A DNA stretch of 39,701 nt from Anaerobutyricum hallii DSM 3353. Its GTDB lineage: Bacteria; Bacillota; Clostridia; Lachnospirales; Lachnospiraceae. Position 1 is the first letter of the stretch; each line of letters opens with the position of its first letter. Under the pieces are notes generated by a model. It was not told the DNA's origin. It ran no database searches and saw only the letters and a program-made list of their open reading frames with translations. The stretch covers positions 1 through 39,701 of the forward strand of contig NZ_ACEP01000042.1 of NCBI RefSeq assembly GCF_000173975.1. The letters are read 5' to 3'. Position numbers and translations under genes: made by a program. Below, in pieces: positions 9,132 through 16,577 of the stretch.

Positions 9132-9410
9132 ATGAGAATGATTAAAGGCGGATTAAAATATTATATCTTATTCGAAAACTATGAGCAGGGACTTGCCCTT
9201 CATGATGTCTTAGATTCCGATGACATTCCAAACCGAATTGCCCCGGCTCCCAGAGCCATTCAGGGTAAATTATCCTGCGGTATGTCCCTTCTCATAGAAC
9301 CTGCTCACATAGAACAAGTACGACTTTCCATTGAAAAGCACCAAGCAGAATACCATACCATCGTACCCCTCGAAGGACAGGTAAAACCAAAGCGAGATAA
9401 ATATTGTTGA
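9132..9410 (+). CDS. second DUF3343 protein
   Basis: A DUF3343 domain protein of about 92 residues, starting 10 bp after the stop of the activase gene. The frame stays open upstream to 9078, but that part overlaps the activase and the domain begins at KYYILFENYEQGLALHD, so the ATG at 9132 or 9138 is the likely start. No strong ribosome site is visible, and translational coupling to the upstream gene is probable. The conserved pattern IPNRIAPAPRAIQGKLSCGM matches its paralogue at 7925 (IPVPREITAGCG). It ends in a C-terminal cysteine (KYC). The last gene of the cluster, it is followed by an 80-bp repeat that works as terminator for the converging gene. Confidence 0.78.
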   Translation: MRMIKGGLKYYILFENYEQGLALHDVLDSDDIPNRIAPAPRAIQGKLSCGMSLLIEPAHIEQVRLSIEKHQAEYHTIVPLEGQVKPKRDKYC

Positions 9411-9428
9411 ATTACTATTTTTTTAGAT

Positions 9429-9508
9429 AACAGAAAAACCCCAGAAACATTAGTTTCTGGGGCAAATCTTACGCTTGAACACAAGTACCTTGCGGTACGA
9501 TATATATA
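9429..9508 (-). repeat. tuf-type 3'-UTR/terminator module, copy 1
   Basis: An 80-bp segment 78/80 identical to 12481-12560 and 26672-26751. On the minus strand it carries a GTACC-GCAA-GGTAC hairpin with a GNRA-type loop, a CTTG...CAAG mini-hairpin, and the terminator ACCCCAGAAAC-type hairpin (9434-9463) followed by TTTTT. Here it terminates the zinc-ribbon gene at 9519-10847. The other two copies end tuf and a displaced tuf fragment. Outside these 80 bp the similarity stops. Confidence 0.85.
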
Positions 9509-9518
9509 CAAAAACTTA

Positions 9519-10847
9519 TTACAACAATTTCCATTTAGCATTATCAACTTGCAGACTATAACCACAATAGGAACAACAACCGTTATTATCCGGAATATAG
9601 TTAGCCCCACAACTTGGACATTCCTTTTCCATCACAACGGCCTGGCCTTTGGACTTGATTCGATTCGGATAACGAGATCGGCAAAGCTTCCAGTTATGCT
9701 TTTCACTTTTCGTCACAATATGCTTATTATTTTGAAGAAAGGTTTGCTTCAACATCGCTTCCACAGAAATCGTCGTCTTGTCAGACGTATTTTCCACACC
9801 TTTTAGCTTTATATTATTAACACTGTAAGAAAGCAGCTCTGGGGTAAGAAGTGTTTTGTACAACGCTTCATTGATATTACTTATTAACCAGCCCTCATCA
9901 TAACGGACAATCTCTTTCTCAAGATTCTCCAGCTCATCTATTTTCCTTGCTCTGATCCAAAGAAGACTCAGACTCAGTATAATTGTAAGTGTCATCGCAA
10001 CACCAATTGCAATATACATATTCGTGATCAAATAAACACAAGGAAATGTCGGTAAAAACGAAAGTAAAATCGTTACACTGGTATACTTTAGATTATCCAT
10101 ATTCGGATCTGGTGTCTGATAAATCATAAAATCTTCGATTTGCCAGTCATAGAAATTACTCTGAATAAACCCTCCACAATAAGGACAGTTTGTCTCATCA
10201 CCTTTTAACTGTATCTGTGCCCCACAGCTTGGACAAAATATTTCCGAATACTTTGAGTAAAATCTCTGCTCCTTCTGCCTGTCTTTCTCTCCCACTTCAT
10301 TGTGACGAATATGACGAGACTGCCGAAGCAATATCGACCCATGCGGATAAATCGATTCATGAATTACCTTACCACTGTCTCTATGTAAATATTTATCAGA
10401 AACAGCGGCTTCTACGATAACTTCCCTCCATTCACGTCCTGAATCACTCCAATGCCGGAAGTCTCTCTTTTTGGCATTCTCTTCTGATAACTTCACATTC
10501 GTAAAATGTAGCTGCCTTGATAAACCTCTTCCTTCAAGCAGCTTTACTTCATGCATTACTTTTTCTTGAAAAGTCCGATCCATTCTTACTGTACTCTTTT
10601 GCAAATTACCGGTTTGCATCAAAGTAAGCAGCTCCTCCAGAACATTCGATATCTTTTTCGGTACTTTCTCCGTTCTCAAAGACTTCGCTTCCGGTTGTGC
10701 CAATCTTTTTTTCACCACAAAATACCAGTTACTTGGCAAAAATCGTTCAAAATTCCACTCCAGTATGCGGCTTGCAACAATATACCCTAATGCACAAGCC
10801 CACACAAATGCAAAAACACTCGCCTCACTCCATGTAAGTTTCATCAA
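9519..10847 (-). CDS. membrane protein with two zinc ribbons, function unknown
   Basis: A 442-residue protein not assigned to a named function. A first membrane helix spans about residues 8-28 and two more about 265-312 (VTILLSFLPTFPCVYLI; IAIGVAMTLTIILSLSLLWI). There are two four-cysteine zinc ribbons, at about 200-220 (CPSCG...CPYCGG) and near the C terminus (CPSCG...CSYCGY). Between the first helix and the first ribbon is a soluble domain of about 150 residues (EWREVIVEAAVSDKYLHRD), and a similar-sized domain follows the second helix pair. The layout resembles the Tim44-like/zinc-ribbon membrane proteins common in Clostridia. It is followed by a strong terminator shared with tuf. The start has ribosome site AGGAGG. 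Confidence 0.7.
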   Translation of the reverse strand: MMKLTWSEASVFAFVWACALGYIVASRILEWNFERFLPSNWYFVVKKRLAQPEAKSLRTEKVPKKISNVLEELLTLMQTGNLQKSTVRMDRTFQEKVMHEVKLLEGRGLSRQLHFTNVKLSEENAKKRDFRHWSDSGREWREVIVEAAVSDKYLHRDSGKVIHESIYPHGSILLRQSRHIRHNEVGEKDRQKEQRFYSKYSEIFCPSCGAQIQLKGDETNCPYCGGFIQSNFYDWQIEDFMIYQTPDPNMDNLKYTSVTILLSFLPTFPCVYLITNMYIAIGVAMTLTIILSLSLLWIRARKIDELENLEKEIVRYDEGWLISNINEALYKTLLTPELLSYSVNNIKLKGVENTSDKTTISVEAMLKQTFLQNNKHIVTKSEKHNWKLCRSRYPNRIKSKGQAVVMEKECPSCGANYIPDNNGCCSYCGYSLQVDNAKWKLL

Positions 10848-10911
10848 AAATCACCTCCTCATATATCCATAGATTACTACAACAACATCCTTTTCTCCAT
10901 GCTCAATTCTT

Positions 10912-11766
10912 CTACTTCTTAGGCAAATACCGCATATCCGATACCGTATATACTGTAATAAATGCCTCTGGATCTTCCTGATTGATATACTTCATCAATT
11001 TCTGATACTCCCCTTTGTCTACAATGGTAATGATCTCATTTCTTTTTTCCATATTATAAGCACCAATCGCTTCGTAAATAGTTGCCCCACTGTGCAGATC
11101 ACGAACAATAAACTGCCGCAATTCCTCTTCCTTTTTTGTAATAATACAGACCCGTCGTTTGATATTATGATCAAAAATAAAATGATCCAAAACAATACCA
11201 TTAAAATAAGTTCCCAATACACTGAGTACTACAGTTTTCTTATCATAAACCAGCGCCGCCGAAAGTGCCACACACATCCCCGACAAAGACATCGCTTTCC
11301 CCAGCTCCATATGAAAATATTTATTTATAATCTTAGCTACAATATCCAATCCCCCAGAAGAAGCATTCCGGTTGAATAAAATACTCAGACCCACACTCAC
11401 TACCAGAATGTAACAAAGAACATCCAGTTCCTGACTATTCGTAATAGAACCGGTATTGGGAAAAATGTTCTCAAATATACCCAGAAACACTGGCAGCATA
11501 ACACTCGTGTAAACTGTTTTAAGCCCGAATTCCTTTCCGCAGGTAAAAAATCCAATAATTAATAAAACTACATTAAGAATCATCGTAATCGCTGATAATG
11601 GCAGCGGAACAAAATTCGACAGAACAATACCCAGACCTGACATACTGCTAATCGACGTATGACTCGGAACCAGAAAAAAGTAAACAGCAACAGCTATAAT
11701 AGCAATTGCGATGGTAAGGATATTTATTTCTATCAAAATAGACTTGTAATCTGTCTTCGTTTTCAT
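10912..11766 (-). CDS. YitT family membrane protein (DUF2179 C-terminus)
   Basis: A 284-residue integral membrane protein of the YitT family. About five or six hydrophobic helices fill residues 10-200, including the conserved glycine-rich stretch FNRNASSGGLDIVAKIIN. The cytoplasmic C-terminal DUF2179 domain (about 205-280; RRVCIITKKEEELRQFI, GAYNMEKRNEIITIV) has the fold of small ligand-binding domains. Members are proposed transporters or membrane regulators; substrate unknown. The start codon follows GGAGGAG with an A-rich spacer. It is separated by 64 bp from the zinc-ribbon gene and may be co-transcribed with it. Confidence 0.88.
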   Translation of the reverse strand: MKTKTDYKSILIEINILTIAIAIIAVAVYFFLVPSHTSISSMSGLGIVLSNFVPLPLSAITMILNVVLLIIGFFTCGKEFGLKTVYTSVMLPVFLGIFENIFPNTGSITNSQELDVLCYILVVSVGLSILFNRNASSGGLDIVAKIINKYFHMELGKAMSLSGMCVALSAALVYDKKTVVLSVLGTYFNGIVLDHFIFDHNIKRRVCIITKKEEELRQFIVRDLHSGATIYEAIGAYNMEKRNEIITIVDKGEYQKLMKYINQEDPEAFITVYTVSDMRYLPKK

Positions 11767-11955
11767 ATTATTTTTTTATCTCCTCCTGTGTTAAAGACTA
11801 TTACTGCATGAATAAAAAGTATAATTGAGCCGATGATTAAAAACATCATTTCCCTTCATTTATTTTTCTTATTGAATTTTGGAACTGTCAATTCGCTATA
11901 CATGGTATTAAATAATTCTGTTAGAAACTGCTTATTTTTAATAGCTCTTATGTCT

Positions 11956-12360
11956 CTATTTGCGCTCAAATCCAAGATATCTTGTCCCTTGAAAATTTAA
12001 TGTTCCAGCATCTCCTTCTATTAGCATTCCATACTCAGAACCACTCATAGAAAATTCTATTCTGTCACCGCTGTCTACCTCGAAAGTTACATAATAGGAA
12101 GTGGATGAGGTAGTTCTATATCCATGAGAGCCGCTCATGTCCCCATTATTAGGATGTTGATGATGGGAGACTTCCGTTCGTTTGGCAACTACCCTGGCTG
12201 ATACATTGAGCCGTGGAGAGTGATTGTTTTTATTCCATGTGGTAATACTTGTGATAATGCCGTATGCTAATATGATAAAAACGCTACAAAATATTAGTGC
12301 GAAGGCGATGTTAAATAGCATATCAAATCCATAAAATAACATAGTGTTTCTCCTTCTCAT
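11956..12360 (-). CDS. DUF2500 domain protein
   Basis: A 134-residue protein with one N-terminal membrane helix (about residues 15-40, FNIAFALIFCSVFIILAYGI) and an extracytoplasmic beta-rich DUF2500 domain (LNVSARVVAKRTEVSHH, SSTSYYVTFEVDSGDRIEFSM, GDAGTLNFQGTRYLGFER). The frame is open to 12411, but the ATG at 12360 has ribosome site AGAGGAG at the right spacing and is chosen. Function unknown. It is the chromosomal gene directly left of the mobile element, so before integration it stood downstream of tuf. Confidence 0.75.
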   Translation of the reverse strand: MRRRNTMLFYGFDMLFNIAFALIFCSVFIILAYGIITSITTWNKNNHSPRLNVSARVVAKRTEVSHHQHPNNGDMSGSHGYRTTSSTSYYVTFEVDSGDRIEFSMSGSEYGMLIEGDAGTLNFQGTRYLGFERK

Positions 12361-12485
12361 ATTTTCTCCTCTTAGAAATATGTGTTTTACGATAATTTTA
12401 TCATACAGCAATTATAACTTCAAATAGGAATTTGCGAGGTGAGTAAACAAACGGCCCAGCAAATTCCTATTTTTCCACCCAACAG

Positions 12486-12515
12486 AAAAACCCCAGAAAC
12501 ATTAGTTTCTGGGGT
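12486..12515 (-). terminator. terminator of the displaced tuf end
   Basis: Minus-strand hairpin CCCCAGAAAC-TAAT-GTTTCTGGGG followed by TTTTTCTG; an exact copy of the terminator behind the active tuf gene. Here it closes off any transcript leaving the element's left end towards the DUF2500 gene. Confidence 0.85.
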
Positions 12516-12601
12516 GAATCTTACGCTTGAACACAAGTACCTTGCGGTACGATATATATAAAATCTAGTATTATTCAGTTACTAATTATATAAGTTCGTG
12601 A

Positions 12602-12656
12602 TTACTCGATGATAGAAGCAACACGTCCTGATCCTACAGTACGTCCACCTTCACGG
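12602..12656 (-). pseudogene. tuf: 3' fragment of tuf left by integration
   Basis: Read on the minus strand, the segment encodes the EF-Tu C terminus [16 protein letters not shown] and a TAA stop. The complete tuf gene at 26793 ends ...ASILE, so the two ends differ in the penultimate codon (ATC here, CTC there). It has no start and no ribosome site. It is the stub separated from tuf when the element inserted, or the element-borne counterpart. Confidence 0.85.
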
Positions 12657-12780
12657 TATCAGAATGGGATATTGCAGAACGTAAGTGGTTATTTTTCGTT
12701 TGGTTTATGATGAAAAATGTGAATTTTTTGCTGATTCCATGGGGTTTGGGAGGATTTTGTTATCAGGGTGTTATCGCACA

Positions 12781-13860
12781 TCACTCTTCCATTCCTTCCC
12801 TTTTTGTATTAAATGTCAATAACATATCCATTAAAACATCTATAAATGCATTATCAAGATCTTTCAATAATTCATGTGATTCATTATTTAATATATACAT
12901 ATTATGCACTAATAAACATCTTACCGAATACAAGTTTTCTGCCATTGTACTACACGTTTTTTTTCCGTTAAGTTGTAAAAGTTTTTTACAACAATCATTT
13001 AAAATTGCTACATCTTCCCCGGATATTTCTACATAATTTGAAAATAGCCACTTCACTCTTTGCTTTTCTAATACCATGTTTCCCAAGTCATCACGTTTAT
13101 CAAAAAGAGAACCCTTATTGCTCGTCAACTGGGCAACAAATTTTTTAAACTTATCTTCAAAAACAACCGAAATCAAAATTTCAATAATTTGATAATATGT
13201 ATGAAACTTTGCAAATGCTTCTTGATTTTTTGGTACTTCCTTTTCAAATAACGTATGTATATATTTTATATTACGTAATTCCCTAGATATTGGTTGAAGA
13301 TTAATTCTTTTATTAGCTTTTTCTATAGTAGAATACAAATTTCCTTTTTCAGAATAAGAATATCCTTTTTGATATAAACTAACCGTATAATCTTCAAGCT
13401 GAAAATTATTAATTTTTTTAGTATTCTCTTTATCTAAAACCAAAATTGTACTTGTATCATCATAAAAATCTGACAACACTACTATTTCTGAAAATTTCTG
13501 GTTATAGCAGTTTATATTTTCTAAGAGCCAGCAACTCGCAACATAGGCATATCTAAGAAAAAATTTATTTTTTACATAATCATGCTGTCTAGACATTAAC
13601 GCCTGTATAGGAAAAATCCATCCTATCCTTTCTTTTGAAGCATAGACCTGATAAATACTATTTTCTGAATAATCTTCTCTATCATTTCTTAATAAATAAT
13701 ATTCAAAATCTCTCGGATTATATTCTGCATCCAGATTTAATAGAGGATAATACTCACATATTACTTTATTTTCTTTATCCTTCATTTCAAAGATATTTTC
13801 TGTGTCATTATATTGAAACGATACACATTCAACCTCTGCATCAACAAATTTAAAATACAT
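12781..13860 (-). CDS. HEPN-like protein, possible defence RNase
   Basis: A 359-residue protein of unknown function. The C-terminal half is helical and carries a HEPN-type signature: RCLLVH (R314 to H319, the R-x4-H pattern), preceded by the helix YYQIIEILISVVFED (222-236), typical of the first HEPN helix. HEPN R-x4-6-H motifs form the active site of many RNA-cleaving toxins and abortive-infection proteins. The N-terminal half (1-200) is beta-rich and not recognised, perhaps a sensor as in ApeA-type proteins. It starts 2 bp after the DGQR-motif gene and is the last gene of the defence operon. The RNase role is inference from motif and position. Confidence 0.55.
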   Translation of the reverse strand: MYFKFVDAEVECVSFQYNDTENIFEMKDKENKVICEYYPLLNLDAEYNPRDFEYYLLRNDREDYSENSIYQVYASKERIGWIFPIQALMSRQHDYVKNKFFLRYAYVASCWLLENINCYNQKFSEIVVLSDFYDDTSTILVLDKENTKKINNFQLEDYTVSLYQKGYSYSEKGNLYSTIEKANKRINLQPISRELRNIKYIHTLFEKEVPKNQEAFAKFHTYYQIIEILISVVFEDKFKKFVAQLTSNKGSLFDKRDDLGNMVLEKQRVKWLFSNYVEISGEDVAILNDCCKKLLQLNGKKTCSTMAENLYSVRCLLVHNMYILNNESHELLKDLDNAFIDVLMDMLLTFNTKREGMEE

Positions 13861-13862
13861 TA

Positions 13863-15050
13863 TTATATCACCTGGCTATAGTATTTCTTATATCCATTTT
13901 GAACTGCCGCTTCTAAATCTAAATAAGAATCACTTTCTGAATTTAATAATTCTCTAAAAAAATATTGAAAAAACATTCTCTGAGCATTTCCAATTTTCTT
14001 AGAAGATACTTTTATTCTATCTAGTTTGTTTAACAGCTCCATCATCCAGACATAGCCTTTATTTTTTTCTTCCAATTTGTCTACTAGTTTTGAGACATCT
14101 TCCAATGACTGAATAATATCTAAATCTTTCATTTTTCCTACTGCCGCTCCAAATCCAGTCAAAACCTGTGATGTTGAAAATATCTTACTTACTTTTTTTC
14201 CAAATGGAGATTCACTTATTCCATACTCAATCAATTCCTCCTCATCAACAATATGGTTATCTGTAATTTTTCTCAACATACCAAATAATTTCATATATGT
14301 TTCAAGAAATTCCTTAAATAAATCTTTTGAAACATCTTCTTCTGACATATTCTCGAGCATTTTAATATTTTCTAGTATATCTTGTCGATCAATTGGTAAT
14401 TCGTTTCGATTCATATAAGAATTAAATCCTTCAATTGCATTTTTAAAAATGAACTCATTTTCGTCTGGATCCGCTTTTCCTTCTTTGTCTGTTACCAGTT
14501 TTACTCCCTCAAATTCAGTATTTAACATATCACTATAAAGCATTTCCAACTGATGTCTTGCAGACATGGGAGTTTGTCCCGTATTTAAAGTCAACATTCT
14601 GTATAAAATTCCGAACTTATTTATTTCTACATAAATTTCTAATCTCAACTTATTTTTCAAGAATTTTTGGTACTCTTCGTCTGGTTTCTTTTTCATATCA
14701 GTATCTGCATCAATTAATGTATAGGTACGTTGTAAGCCATCTAAAAGTAAAACATTTTCACTATGTTCATTTATATATTGCAACATTTTTTCTTGATCCG
14801 GATTCTCAATATCAATTATATCTGTTTTTACAAGTGCTAAAACTAAAGGCGGCATAATACACCCTTTTTGTAAATCGTTCTTTAACAGAGAATAAATCGT
14901 TTTCGAAGTTTTTACTCTTTTTCTTTGCAACTCATTATTATTAATAATTTTTTTTGCAAACTTCAAATACTCTCCAAATGTACTTTCAACATAGAAATTC
15001 CAACTATTGATTCTTTTATCAAATACTTTTGACATTATCAGCATTACCAT
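13863..15050 (-). CDS. DGQR-motif protein (DUF262/DndB-like ParB-fold)
   Basis: A 395-residue protein with the motif LLLDGLQRTYTL (DGLQR at 104-108) and LNTGQTPMSARHQLE. Together these match the pattern of DGQHR/DndB and DUF262 (GmrS-type) proteins, whose ParB/sulfiredoxin-like fold binds or hydrolyses nucleotides. Such proteins occur in DNA phosphorothioation and modified-DNA restriction systems. It sits between the cytosine methyltransferase and the HEPN-like protein (2-bp gap). Three in-frame ATGs lie at 15050, 15044 and 15035; AGAGG suits the second best. The family call is moderate and the role in this operon is inferred. Codon use is very AT-rich, like its neighbours. Confidence 0.6.
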   Translation of the reverse strand: MVMLIMSKVFDKRINSWNFYVESTFGEYLKFAKKIINNNELQRKRVKTSKTIYSLLKNDLQKGCIMPPLVLALVKTDIIDIENPDQEKMLQYINEHSENVLLLDGLQRTYTLIDADTDMKKKPDEEYQKFLKNKLRLEIYVEINKFGILYRMLTLNTGQTPMSARHQLEMLYSDMLNTEFEGVKLVTDKEGKADPDENEFIFKNAIEGFNSYMNRNELPIDRQDILENIKMLENMSEEDVSKDLFKEFLETYMKLFGMLRKITDNHIVDEEELIEYGISESPFGKKVSKIFSTSQVLTGFGAAVGKMKDLDIIQSLEDVSKLVDKLEEKNKGYVWMMELLNKLDRIKVSSKKIGNAQRMFFQYFFRELLNSESDSYLDLEAAVQNGYKKYYSQVI

Positions 15051-15101
15051 TCCTCTTTTCTTTAGATATACTCAAATAATTCAATATTTATTCATATAGA
15101 A

Positions 15102-16487
15102 CTATTCTTGATTAAAAATCTTCTCTAAGTTTTTCTCCATATCCGCCACCAAATTAACCACCAATGCATTTCCCATCATAAATCTACGTTTTCTCAACGG
15201 CATTTCCACCGTTTTTCCCTTAACTAAACAATATTTTGTATGATTAGTAGGAAAGCCTTGAATACGTTCTGCCTCTGTCGCTGTAAGTAGTCTCACTCTT
15301 CCAGTCATTTTATCTTTTACAATATGGGTAGTTCTACTAAATCCACCTTCTGATGTAAGCATCGTACGTGCTGGCTTATCTTCCTGATCAATCATAGAAA
15401 TTGCTCCTTCAGAAAAAATATATTCGTGACCGGTTGCACTTGTTCGCAATAATTTTTTTGCTCCTTTCAAATACTGCCATGTCTGTCTATCTTCTTTTGG
15501 AAGACGCTGTTCAGTTTCATCACTATGTGTAACTGACGGATTTGTATAATATAATTTTTCTTCTGGTATAAAATACTCCTCCTCAACTTCTCCTGTTTCC
15601 ATAACATCTCCCAAAGTTATCTGCTTTCCATTATAAGTAGGCGTTGTCTTTATCGTATATATTATTCCGTCCTTCATTATACCAGAATTTTCGAATGCAC
15701 ATTGAAATGTATCAGATACTTCCCCTATTTCTGTTGGTAGCACTTTAACCTTCATCTTCGCTTTATCTGCTTTATTTACTGCAAATGTTTCTGCAAAAAA
15801 TCCCTCTTTTAAAACTACATTTTCCATACATTCTATTTTTTTATCCTCTTCCAATTCATCAGTATATCTAATTGTCTTCAAAATTCTCTCTGCATATTTT
15901 GTATCGTTTTTATAAGCAAAAATAAATATCCGACGACGTCTCTGCTGGTATCCATATTCTGCTGCATTAATAACTCGCCATTCTACCGTATAACCTTCAT
16001 CTCTAAAACAGGCTAACATAACACCAAAGTCTTTACCTCTTTGCTTGGCCGGAGATTTTAATAATCTATCGACATTTTCTAATAACACAAATGAGGGATT
16101 CTTTACTTCTAATGTCTCGCGAATCGACCACCATAGAACACCTTTTTTTCCTTCAAGTCCCTTTGACGTAGCTAACGAAGAAGCTACTGAATAATCCTGA
16201 CATGGAAAACCTCCAACTAACAGATTAAAGTCAGGAATCTTTGCTTTATCTACATCTTCAATATTATAATTTGTTGTATCCTCACCATTAATATCCAATC
16301 GGGGCCCAAATCGATATACATAACAGTCATGTGCGTATTGTGTAGTTTTTTCTGATGGCTCCCATTGATTAAACCAAACCGTATCCCATTTTTCCTCTTT
16401 ACCATAATCTTCGGCTGTTTTTATATTATTAAGTCCACATCTAAAACCGCCCACTCCGGCAAACAATTCGCAAACTGTTTTCTTCAC
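15102..16487 (-). CDS. C5 cytosine DNA methyltransferase
   Basis: Modification enzyme of the restriction system; transfers methyl from S-adenosylmethionine to cytosine C5. Motifs in order: I FAGVGGFRCGL (9-19), IV GGFPCQDYS with catalytic C96, VI LLENVDR (136-141), VIII QQRRRRIF (181-188), then a long target-recognition region, IX-like RVRLLTATEAERIQGFP and X GNALVVNLV. At 461 residues it is normal for the family. It lacks an N-terminal HTH regulator domain. The partners are two Sau3AI-type endonucleases upstream, so GATC or a related site is the likely target, though the target cannot be read from sequence. It has its own promoter with a GATC palindrome at the start point. Confidence 0.92.
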   Translation of the reverse strand: MKKTVCELFAGVGGFRCGLNNIKTAEDYGKEEKWDTVWFNQWEPSEKTTQYAHDCYVYRFGPRLDINGEDTTNYNIEDVDKAKIPDFNLLVGGFPCQDYSVASSLATSKGLEGKKGVLWWSIRETLEVKNPSFVLLENVDRLLKSPAKQRGKDFGVMLACFRDEGYTVEWRVINAAEYGYQQRRRRIFIFAYKNDTKYAERILKTIRYTDELEEDKKIECMENVVLKEGFFAETFAVNKADKAKMKVKVLPTEIGEVSDTFQCAFENSGIMKDGIIYTIKTTPTYNGKQITLGDVMETGEVEEEYFIPEEKLYYTNPSVTHSDETEQRLPKEDRQTWQYLKGAKKLLRTSATGHEYIFSEGAISMIDQEDKPARTMLTSEGGFSRTTHIVKDKMTGRVRLLTATEAERIQGFPTNHTKYCLVKGKTVEMPLRKRRFMMGNALVVNLVADMEKNLEKIFNQE

Positions 16488-16514
16488 TTTTTTTACCTCT
16501 TCTTTTTTATTATT

Positions 16515-16561
16515 GAACGATCGTTCTTAAATATAATAACCGATTTTTACATTCTTGTAAA
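16515..16561 (-). promoter_or_regulatory. methyltransferase promoter with GATC palindrome
   Basis: Minus strand: -35 TTTACA (16556-16561), 17-bp spacer, -10 TATTAT (16533-16538). The 12-bp palindrome GAACGATCGTTC (16515-16526) covers about +1 to +12. A second GATC lies at 16562-16565 beside the -35 box. If the enzyme methylates GATC, the promoter could sense its own product. Boxes are seen directly; the control idea is inference. Confidence 0.6.
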
Positions 16562-16577
16562 GATCCTTTTCTATTTT

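Larger units (their letters stand above)
12471..12656 (-). repeat. left attachment repeat (displaced tuf 3' end, attL)
   Basis: 186 bp that match 26662-26847 at 184 positions (differences at 12479 and 12610). The repeat covers the last codons of tuf, its 3' UTR and its terminator. Identity stops abruptly at 12656/26847, inside the tuf coding sequence. This marks the ends of the integrated element. The tyrosine recombinase core site should lie within the repeat, most plausibly in the conserved coding part 12605-12656. Confidence 0.85.

Noticed and set aside
9429-12480. A second integrated element between the 80-bp repeats at 9429 and 12481
   Set aside because: The genes between are ordinary chromosomal types with no integrase, and the left repeat lacks any tuf codons; a reused terminator module is simpler.
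12707-13036. Plus-strand ORF of 109 codons at the left end of the element
   Set aside because: It overlaps the HEPN-like gene in antisense and has no ribosome site; a shadow frame.
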